Source: Pseudomonadota bacterium (lineage in GTDB: Bacteria; Pseudomonadota; Alphaproteobacteria; Acetobacterales; Acetobacteraceae). From it: DNA of 19,907 nt. The stretch spans positions 1 through 19,907 of the forward strand of contig JAJZVE010000013.1 of assembly GCA_021845835.1 (NCBI GenBank), in the 5' to 3' direction. Position numbers and translations under genes: made by a program. The notes beneath the pieces were generated by a model. It was not told where the DNA came from. It was given only the letters and a program-made list of their open reading frames with translations, and made no database searches. Each line of letters opens with the position of its first letter. Position 1 is the stretch's first letter. Below are positions 1 through 5,563 of this stretch, piece by piece.

Positions 1-104
1 GACCGCGATCCGTCCCATGCATCTGCCCGAACGCCCGATCGGAGGCAGACGGCCGACATGGAGATGGAACGGTAACCGGGGGGTCCCACAGGCGGGAGAC
101 GACC

Positions 105-485
105 ATGCGGACAGTCGGGCGGCTCCGGGCTGGGTTGGTGGGTACATTTATCTGTGGCGTGATCGGGTTTTTTCTCATGCTGGTCTTCGCGGCAGGCACT
201 GTGCTGGCATGGCTTCTCGGCTGCGCCTCGGGCCTGTTCCTGCTCATCGCTGTCGCCGAATCTGCCTGGTGGCTGCACACGCACAGGCACCACGTCGCGA
301 TGACGGCGCTCGGCTATTACGGCTACGCGGCGGGAGCCTTCGGGCTCATCTCGGTGCTGTTCTGGCTGAAGGACAAGTTTACCGGGTGGCCGGAAGGGAG
401 GCGACAGAAGGTTGCACGACACCGGCCGGATCTCACCCCGGATGAGCCGTTCGAGCCAACTGCGGTGTCGAAATCCAGCCGCTGA
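105..485 (+). CDS. Small membrane protein of unknown function
   Basis: I do not recognise this 126-residue protein. It has hydrophobic stretches at about residues 10-32 and 34-54, a His-rich loop (HTHRHH, about 58-63), and a third hydrophobic stretch at about 67-87. A charged tail rich in Lys, Arg and Asp/Glu follows, probably cytoplasmic. The ATG at 105 has a plausible ribosome binding site (GGGAG, about 10 bases upstream). The frame stays open to the left edge of the window, so a longer protein cannot be excluded. Its stop lies about 35 bases from the convergent merR stop. The His cluster could suggest metal contact, but that is speculation. It may belong to the mobile-element backbone rather than the metal cargo. 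Confidence 0.55.
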   Translation: MRTVGRLRAGLVGTFICGVIGFFLMLVFAAGTVLAWLLGCASGLFLLIAVAESAWWLHTHRHHVAMTALGYYGYAAGAFGLISVLFWLKDKFTGWPEGRRQKVARHRPDLTPDEPFEPTAVSKSSR

Positions 486-519
486 TCGACGGTGCTCGCG
501 CTGCGGCCTGGGCAAGACT

Positions 520-948
520 TCAGGTCAGCGGCGCATCCGAGGCAAGAACGTCGATCAAGGGGCACCCTGGCGTTTCGCCTGCATCACATTGTTGCACCGC
601 GTCCGCCAAAACTCCTTCCATGGCCCGAAGGTCGGCGATCTTTGCGCGCACGTCGGCCAGATGGGCAGCGGCGATCACGCGCACCTCGCCGCAGGTGTCG
701 CCATTTCTGGCGGACAGGCGCAACAGGGCGCGCACTTCGTCGAGCGTGAAGCCGAGTTCGCGCGCGCGGCGCACGAAGGCCAAAAGCCGCACGTCCGCTT
801 TGCCGTAGCGGCGGAAGCGGCCCTTTCGGTCAGGCACCGGCAGCAGGCCGATCCGCTCATAGTAGCGGATAGTCTCGATGTTGCAGCCGGTTCGCTGCGC
901 CAGTTCGCCGATCGCGATGGTGCCCGAACGTGGCATGGCCGAGGACAT
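520..948 (-). CDS. merR: MerR-family metal-responsive regulator, probably Hg(II)-sensing
   Basis: This 142-residue cytoplasmic regulator would control the divergent merT operon. A winged helix-turn-helix lies at about residues 10-78, with the family signature ETIRYYERIGLLP at 25-37. A dimerisation helix spans about 85-120 and a metal loop follows. The cysteines that matter sit at C86, C121 and C129 and match the three ligands of Hg(II)-binding MerR, with C86 after the DNA-binding domain as in MerR rather than CueR. The C121 to C129 spacing is seven residues, whereas Tn501-type MerR has eight and CueR has seven. The start at 948 leaves 17 bases to the operator dyad. Mercury is the most likely signal from its neighbours merT and merP; Cu or another thiophilic metal is the alternative. 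Confidence 0.88.
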   Translation of the reverse strand: MSSAMPRSGTIAIGELAQRTGCNIETIRYYERIGLLPVPDRKGRFRRYGKADVRLLAFVRRARELGFTLDEVRALLRLSARNGDTCGEVRVIAAAHLADVRAKIADLRAMEGVLADAVQQCDAGETPGCPLIDVLASDAPLT

Positions 949-960
949 CGGAGAAAGCCC

Positions 961-991
961 TTGCGTCTGTAGCGACTACAGACTGTAGCCT
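961..991 (+). promoter_or_regulatory. MerR-type operator/promoter for the merT operon
   Basis: A -35-like TTGCGT (961-966) and a -10-like TAGCCT (986-991) are separated by 19 bases, the long spacer characteristic of promoters activated by MerR proteins through DNA untwisting. A perfect inverted repeat lies inside the spacer: GTCTGTAG (965-972), CGA, CTACAGAC (976-983). It is centred between the two hexamers as MerR operators are. CTGTAG recurs at 983-988, giving a second overlapping dyad with 976-981. The site lies between the divergent merR (start 948) and merT (start 1017) genes. The -10 matches the consensus only at its three most conserved positions. Confidence 0.8.
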
Positions 992-1016
992 GGCGGCCAA
1001 GGAAAGGAGCATATCC

Positions 1017-1430
1017 ATGGGCGAGGCCCTCCTGCGCGAGCATTCCTCATCCGCGGCACCGCAAGGCCAGTTCTGGCGCGCGGCAAATGCCGTGCTTCCC
1101 TCGGGCAGCCTGCTCGCGGCCCTGGCGACGTCCCCCTGCTGCCTGATTCCTTTTGTGCTTTTCTCCCTTGGTATCAGCGGTGCCTGGATCGGCGATTTGA
1201 CCGCGATGGGACCCTTTCAGCCGGTGTTCTTTGCTGTCGCGGTGGCCATGATCGGGCTGGGATTCCTCCGGGTCCGCCGCCGCTCTCGGATGGCTGCGTG
1301 CCACCCCGGCACGCCCTGCGCCGATCCTCGGGCAGACCGCTTGACCAAGACCGCGCTATGGGCCGCCTCTGTCCTGGCAATCGCCGGCATGGCGTTCCCC
1401 TCGGTCTTCCGCATCATTACAGGAACATGA
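1017..1430 (+). CDS. merT: Mercuric ion transporter MerT
   Basis: This 137-residue inner-membrane protein would carry Hg(II) from periplasmic MerP to the cytoplasm. It has three hydrophobic segments at about residues 29-56, 66-86 and 111-133. The vicinal pair C41-C42 (SPCCLIPF) lies in the first segment, and a second pair, C95 and C101, lies in the cytoplasmic loop. The five-residue gap of the second pair equals that of Tn501 MerT (C76, C82). I chose the ATG at 1017 because GGAG (1006-1009) sits seven bases upstream and the frame before it crosses the promoter. The N terminus is about 17 residues longer than in Tn501 MerT. merP starts 13 bases after the stop. Confidence 0.92.
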   Translation: MGEALLREHSSSAAPQGQFWRAANAVLPSGSLLAALATSPCCLIPFVLFSLGISGAWIGDLTAMGPFQPVFFAVAVAMIGLGFLRVRRRSRMAACHPGTPCADPRADRLTKTALWAASVLAIAGMAFPSVFRIITGT

Positions 1431-1443
1431 GGAGAAGGCCGCA

Positions 1444-1719
1444 ATGCGATCCATCGTCGTCGTCCTTGCCTTATCCATGCTGTCCGGCATGGCGCTCGCA
1501 GCCACGCGGACGGAGACGCTGAAGGTGTCTCATATGACCTGCGCCTCTTGCCCCTACACCGTCCGGCACGCCCTGCTGGGTGTCCCAGGCGTGTCGGCCG
1601 CGACTGTTTCCTATGCGGAGAAGACCGCGATCGTCACCTTCGATGACACGAAGACGGACGTTGCTGCCCTGGTCCGGGCGACGACCGACGCGGGATATCC
1701 TTCGGAGCCTCTGAAGTGA
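1444..1719 (+). CDS. merP: Periplasmic mercury-binding protein MerP
   Basis: This 91-residue protein has a signal peptide (residues 1 to about 20, ending ALA-A) and one heavy-metal-associated domain (about 22-88). The binding loop MTCASC places cysteines at 33 and 36, as in the HMA fold. The mature protein would bind Hg(II) in the periplasm with both thiols and pass it to the paired cysteines of MerT. Length and domain layout are normal for MerP. It is the second gene of the merT operon, and its TGA overlaps the GTG start of the next gene, which suggests translational coupling. Confidence 0.93.
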   Translation: MRSIVVVLALSMLSGMALAATRTETLKVSHMTCASCPYTVRHALLGVPGVSAATVSYAEKTAIVTFDDTKTDVAALVRATTDAGYPSEPLK

Positions 1720-1991
1720 CCCGGCCTGCCCGGAGCGAAGCCGGGCGACAACAGCCAGCGCCGGTCTCCACGATTACCTGTCGGGTCTGCGGCACCGCGA
1801 AGACCGAGACGATGCCGACCGATGCCTGCCAGTTCTTCTACGACTGCACCGGCTGTGGGGCGCTGCTGCGCCCGAAACCTGGCGACTGCTGCGTGTTCTG
1901 CTCCTACGGCGATGTGCCATGCCCGCCCGTCCAGGCGGAGGGCAGGCTTGGCTGCTGCGCAATGGCGGGCGGAGGTGCATGCAATGGATGA
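1716..1991 (+). CDS. GDCCVxC-domain protein of mer operons
   Basis: This 91-residue, cysteine-rich cytoplasmic protein has the signature GDCCVFC at residues 57-63, after the conserved stretch DACQFFYDCTGCGALLRPKP. It contains 12 cysteines (22, 25, 38, 44, 47, 58, 59, 62, 69, 80, 81, 89). Proteins of this family occur in mercury operons; their biochemical role is not established to my knowledge. The only usable start is GTG at 1716, inside the merP stop as GTGA, with GGAG (1704-1707) eight bases upstream. Its end overlaps the next gene by eight bases (ATGGATGA). A C-terminal extension carries another CC pair and a single Cys. A role as a cytoplasmic Hg(II) buffer or shuttle is inference. Confidence 0.85.
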   Translation: MTRPARSEAGRQQPAPVSTITCRVCGTAKTETMPTDACQFFYDCTGCGALLRPKPGDCCVFCSYGDVPCPPVQAEGRLGCCAMAGGGACNG

Positions 1992-3330
1992 AGCGTACGA
2001 TCTTGTGGTCATCGGCTCCGGCACCGCGGCCCAGGTCGCCAGCGCCCGCGTGCGGGTGGCCGGATGGAAGGTGGCCGGCATCGACCATCGTCTATTCGGC
2101 GGCACTTGCGCGCTGCGTGGCTGCGACCCCAAGAAGGTGCTGGTCAGTGGCGAGGAGGCGGTGGATGCCGCCCGACGCATGAGCGGTCGCGGCGTCGCCG
2201 GTGACCTGCGAATCGACTGGCCGACGCTAATGGCCTTCAAGCGGTCGTTCACCGGCCCGGTGCCGCAGCGGCAGGCCGAGCACTATGCGGCCCAGGGCAT
2301 CGACGCGTTCCGCGGCATGGCGCGGTTCACCGGCCGCAGCACCATCGCGGTGGACGGACGGACCCTGGAGGCGCGCTATGTGGTCATCGCCGCCGGCGCG
2401 CGTCCTGCGCCGCGCGGCATTCCCGGCGCGGAGCACGTGGCGACCAGCGACGACTTTCTGGAAACCGAAACGCTGCCTGGGCACATTGTTCTGATCGGCG
2501 GCGGTTATATCGCCGCCGAGTTTTCCCACCTCGCCGCGCAGGCCGGGTCGAGAGTGACGGTGTTGCAGCGCGGGCCGCGGCTGCTGCCCCGCTTCGACCC
2601 GGACCTGGTCGGCTGGCTGATGGAGAGTTTTGCCGCGCTCGGCATCGCCGTGCGGACGGGTGCTGCGGTGAAGCGGGTCGAGAAGACCGCCGATGGCCTT
2701 CTGGTGCATGCCGATGCCGGCGGTCGTGAGGAGACCGCTGCGGCTGATCTGGTCGTGCATGCCGCCGGACGCGCCCCCGATCTGGCCGCGCTCAATCTGC
2801 CAGCAGCCGGCGTGCAGCTCATCGATGGGCGGCTTGCGCTCAACGAATTTCTTCAGAGCGTCAGCAACCCGCTTGTCTATGCCGCGGGAGACGCCGCAGG
2901 CAGCGGGCCGCCGCTGACGCCGGTCTCCAGCCATGATGCCAAGGTGGTCGCAGGCAATCTCCTGGAGGGCAACCGGCACCGGCCTGACTATCGCGGCGTT
3001 CCGAGCGTGGCCTTCACCGTGCCGCCGATCGCGGCGGTGGGGCTGGGCGAGGCGGAGGCGCGCGCCAGCGGGCTGCGCGTTCGTGTGAAGTCCCAGAAGG
3101 TGCCCGAGTGGTTCACCGCCCGGCGCCTGGCCGATCCCGTCTATGGCTTCAAGACTGTGGTCGAGAAGGAGACGGATCGCATTCTGGGTGCTCATCTCGT
3201 CGGCCCCCAGGCGGATGAGGTCATCAACGTCTTCGCGTTGGCGATCCGGCACGGCCTGACCGCCGAAAACCTGAAGACGACCATGTTCGCGTACCCGACC
3301 GGCGCCTCGGATCTTGGCTACATGCTCTGA
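1984..3330 (+). CDS. FAD-dependent NAD(P)-disulfide oxidoreductase, MerA-like but without the C-terminal Hg site
   Basis: This is a 448-residue class I flavin disulfide reductase. The FAD-binding GSGTAA is at 11-16, the redox-active disulfide GGTCALRGC (C42, C47) follows, and the NAD(P)-binding GGGYIAAE is at 172-179. A second FAD motif, YAAGDAA, is at 299-305, then a dimerisation domain at about 338-448. The start at 1984 overlaps the upstream gene and begins MDEAYDLVVIG, the usual N terminus; the open frame further upstream is not needed. MerA ends in a Cys-Cys pair that receives Hg(II). This protein ends FAYPTGASDLGYML and has no cysteine there. The His-Glu dyad of glutathione and lipoamide reductases is also absent. 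It also lacks the N-terminal HMA domain found in many MerA proteins. Its substrate is open: Hg(II) delivered by a partner thiol protein, or another disulfide. Confidence 0.85.
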   Translation: MDEAYDLVVIGSGTAAQVASARVRVAGWKVAGIDHRLFGGTCALRGCDPKKVLVSGEEAVDAARRMSGRGVAGDLRIDWPTLMAFKRSFTGPVPQRQAEHYAAQGIDAFRGMARFTGRSTIAVDGRTLEARYVVIAAGARPAPRGIPGAEHVATSDDFLETETLPGHIVLIGGGYIAAEFSHLAAQAGSRVTVLQRGPRLLPRFDPDLVGWLMESFAALGIAVRTGAAVKRVEKTADGLLVHADAGGREETAAADLVVHAAGRAPDLAALNLPAAGVQLIDGRLALNEFLQSVSNPLVYAAGDAAGSGPPLTPVSSHDAKVVAGNLLEGNRHRPDYRGVPSVAFTVPPIAAVGLGEAEARASGLRVRVKSQKVPEWFTARRLADPVYGFKTVVEKETDRILGAHLVGPQADEVINVFALAIRHGLTAENLKTTMFAYPTGASDLGYML

Positions 3331-3354
3331 ACAGAATGGCCGAATGGCTGCTCA

Positions 3355-4359
3355 TCACGGAGCGGCATGCCGGCGGAAGTACTCGTAAAGATCGTCGAAT
3401 ATCGCTGCGCCGCGCAGCAGCCGATGCTCGTCGTCGTCATGCGCTGCCCGGATTCCTTCGATGAGATGCGCGATGCCGCCGGCCTCCTCGCGGCCGAACT
3501 TGCCGTCCTTGAGATCGATGTCATGGACGATCTCGCCGATCGGCACGAGCGCAGGGTCGGTCAGATTGAGGCGCGCACGCAGCACCTCGAAGGTGCAACG
3601 GTCACCTTCGTGCGTGAACTCCGCCTCGAACATGTCGAAGCGCAGCTCGCCCGGTTCCGGCACATAGCCCTTGGCGGCGACGAACCTGAACCGCGCCTCG
3701 GGGTCGATGAAGCGCCGGATGAGCCACGCGGAGGCGATCCGGTCCACATGCACCCCCTGGCGCGTCACCCAGACGCGACGCTTCATGCCGGCGTCGTTGG
3801 CAGAGTTCGGGTCATCGCTTGCCGCCATGTTTTCCATGCCCGCCTCCTCCCGCAGCCGCGCCTCCAGCTCCCCGAGCAGGCCATTCACCGCTTCGCGGCC
3901 ATCCGCGCCGAAGAAATCGATCTCCAGCACCCTCGCCGCGTCCGCCTTCAGTCGCGCCAAGCGGGCACTCGCGTCGGCGCGGGGGCTGGCATCGGTCGCC
4001 CCGGCCAGCACTTTCTCCAGCTCCCGTGCGCCCTTCGCAATCGCCGCGTAATCAGCGTCCCGCGCCGTGCTGAACAGGTCGCGCACGTCCTGGTCGGAAA
4101 GACCGTCCATTATACGGGTCTCGCAAATCATCCCCTCGCCGCCGCCCTCGATGATCTCCTTCAGAACCCAGGCGAAGTCTTCTCGGGTCTGCTCGCCCGT
4201 CGGCAGCGCATAGACCGAATTCTTCACGGTCACGGCCCCCAGCGCCTGGAGCCGCCGCCAGACTTTTACCCGCAGATAGGCGGGCTTGGCCGGAAGCTGG
4301 TGGATCAGCAGCAGCCACGCTGTGGCGTCGGGGAGCCTGTTGGCCGCGGCCCTGTTCAT
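3355..4359 (-). CDS. chrB: ChrB-type chromate resistance regulator protein
   Basis: This 334-residue protein matches ChrB. The N-terminal domain (about 14-180) opens with WLLLIHQLP (15-23) and a basic segment RVKVWRRLQALGAV (30-43), as expected for the DNA-binding half. The C-terminal domain (about 193-320) carries VDRIASAWLIRRFIDP (205-220), FDMFEAEFTHEGDRCTFE (241-258) and VHDIDLKDGKFG (279-290). In characterised systems ChrB controls expression of the chromate efflux pump ChrA and is needed for resistance. No chrA is present here. I chose the ATG at 4359 because the homologous region begins soon after it. Longer in-frame starts would cross the palindrome and the divergent promoter. No clear Shine-Dalgarno precedes it, and a TATGAT box (minus strand, 4372-4377) is very close. 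The gene converges on the oxidoreductase with a 24-base gap. Confidence 0.85.
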   Translation of the reverse strand: MNRAAANRLPDATAWLLLIHQLPAKPAYLRVKVWRRLQALGAVTVKNSVYALPTGEQTREDFAWVLKEIIEGGGEGMICETRIMDGLSDQDVRDLFSTARDADYAAIAKGARELEKVLAGATDASPRADASARLARLKADAARVLEIDFFGADGREAVNGLLGELEARLREEAGMENMAASDDPNSANDAGMKRRVWVTRQGVHVDRIASAWLIRRFIDPEARFRFVAAKGYVPEPGELRFDMFEAEFTHEGDRCTFEVLRARLNLTDPALVPIGEIVHDIDLKDGKFGREEAGGIAHLIEGIRAAHDDDEHRLLRGAAIFDDLYEYFRRHAAP

Positions 4360-4390
4360 GGAGGCGTCTATATCATACGATCTGAGGTAA

Positions 4391-4406
4391 AGATACAGTT
4401 GTATCT
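4391..4406. promoter_or_regulatory. Palindromic operator between chrB and the DUF1259 gene
   Basis: AGATACA (4391-4397) and TGTATCT (4400-4406) are perfect inverted arms separated by GT. The site lies 31 bases from the chrB start and about 47 bases from the divergent DUF1259 start. On the plus strand a possible promoter overlaps its right arm: TTGTAT (4399-4404), 17 bases, TAGGCT (4422-4427). On the minus strand TATGAT (4372-4377) lies downstream of it. Its placement suits a repressor site acting on both genes. ChrB itself is the obvious candidate to bind it, but that is inference. Confidence 0.55.
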
Positions 4407-4453
4407 CACGCTCGCCCATCATAGGCTGACCCGGTACCGGGAGGAGACATGCC

Positions 4454-5398
4454 GTGACGGGAGCCGCCCACCAGCCTCCATGCGGAACGCCGCGGGCAAG
4501 GAGATCGGGCTTATTCCTCGCCGTCCTTGTCATGGGTGCGCTTCTGACCGTCACCCGACCGGCACTGGCCGGTGATACCGACTGGGTCAGAGTTGACGGG
4601 GTGCTAGGCAAGCCGGGGGCCGATCTGCCGGGAGGCGTGCATAAATACGGGCTGCCCCGGACCGATCTGCACGTCACGCTGGATGGTGTGACCCTCAAGC
4701 CTGCTTTTGCGCTCGGCGGCTGGCTCGCTTTCAGGTCGATAGGCACGGACGCAATGGTAATGGGGGACCTGGTTCTCACCGAGAATGAGGTCAATCCGGT
4801 CATATCGAGCCTGGTGGCCAACGGCATCACCGTGACCGCCCTGCATAATCATCTGCTCCGGGCACAGCCGCCGACTTTCTACGTGCATGTCGCCGGGCGG
4901 GGAGACCCGGTGAAGCTCGCCATGGCGTTCCGGAACGCCCTGACAGCGGACAGCAAGACCCCCTTCGGCGCTCCTGCTGCCGCGCCGGCGGGCGCCGAGC
5001 CGCTCGATCTCGATACCCAACAGATCGACAGCATCCTGGGCTATCGAGGCAAGGCGAATGGCGGCGTCTACCAGTTCGCGATCGCAAGAGCAGACGCGAT
5101 CGATGAGGACGGGATGACGTTGCCTTCGGCAATGGGCACGGCGATCACCATCAACTTCCAGCCGACCGCCAACGACAAGGCTGCAATCACCGGGGACTTC
5201 GCCCTGCTGGCTGGCGAGGTCAATCCGGTGCTTCAGGCTTTCCGCCAGAACCGCATCGAGGTGATGGCGCTGCACAATCACATGCTCGACGAGCAGCCAC
5301 GCATGTTCTTCGCGCATTTCTGGGCCAACGACGATCCGACCCAACTGGCGAAGGGCCTGCGGGCCGCCCTTAACCACGTCAATGTCGCCAAAGACTGA
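4454..5398 (+). CDS. Exported protein with two DUF1259 (LppY/LpqO-like) repeats
   Basis: This 314-residue protein has a basic N terminus (RARR, 14-17), a hydrophobic segment (about 18-37) and a cleavage-like ALAG (37-40), so it is probably periplasmic. The mature part is two copies of one domain: about 44-165 and about 186-307. Each copy has an NEVNP/GEVNP element (111-115, 254-258) and an ALHNHxLxxQP element (129-139, 272-282), followed by an aromatic strand. The repeated His-x-His could bind metal, though this is unproven. The family is known as LppY/LpqO or DUF1259 and its function is unknown to me. The GTG start at 4454 has GAGGAG (4441-4446) seven bases upstream; an ATG at 4449 is out of frame and stops at once. 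The gene diverges from chrB and shares its control region. Confidence 0.8.
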   Translation: MTGAAHQPPCGTPRARRSGLFLAVLVMGALLTVTRPALAGDTDWVRVDGVLGKPGADLPGGVHKYGLPRTDLHVTLDGVTLKPAFALGGWLAFRSIGTDAMVMGDLVLTENEVNPVISSLVANGITVTALHNHLLRAQPPTFYVHVAGRGDPVKLAMAFRNALTADSKTPFGAPAAAPAGAEPLDLDTQQIDSILGYRGKANGGVYQFAIARADAIDEDGMTLPSAMGTAITINFQPTANDKAAITGDFALLAGEVNPVLQAFRQNRIEVMALHNHMLDEQPRMFFAHFWANDDPTQLAKGLRAALNHVNVAKD

Positions 5399-5563
5399 CG
5401 ATGACTGCGGCCATATGCAGCCGGTGCATTGACATGAAAGCGAGTTGTCGTCCCGCGCGCCGGCCTTGGGGCGCAAACTACGATCCGAAATCCGCCGGTG
5501 CTGCGCAAGGGTTGGCGTACACGGCGGGTCGAGAGCGCCACACATAGGTCGGGCCCGATCAGA

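Noticed and set aside
1..75. Possible C-terminal end of an upstream plus-strand gene (open from base 1 to a TAA at 73-75)
   Set aside because: Only 24 codons are visible, with no recognisable motif; chance cannot be excluded.
2227..3252. A 341-codon minus-strand open frame opposite the oxidoreductase
   Set aside because: Shadow of the flavoenzyme; rich in Arg, His and Gly, without motifs.
3331..3354. Terminator between the convergent oxidoreductase and chrB genes
   Set aside because: No stable hairpin with a T-run is visible in the 24-base gap.
3367..4575. A 402-codon plus-strand open frame opposite chrB
   Set aside because: The minus strand encodes clear ChrB domains, and the plus-strand product is unrecognisable.
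5429..5434. TTGACA box upstream of the nine-haem cytochrome
   Set aside because: No acceptable -10 element at 16-18 bases downstream, so a promoter is not supported.
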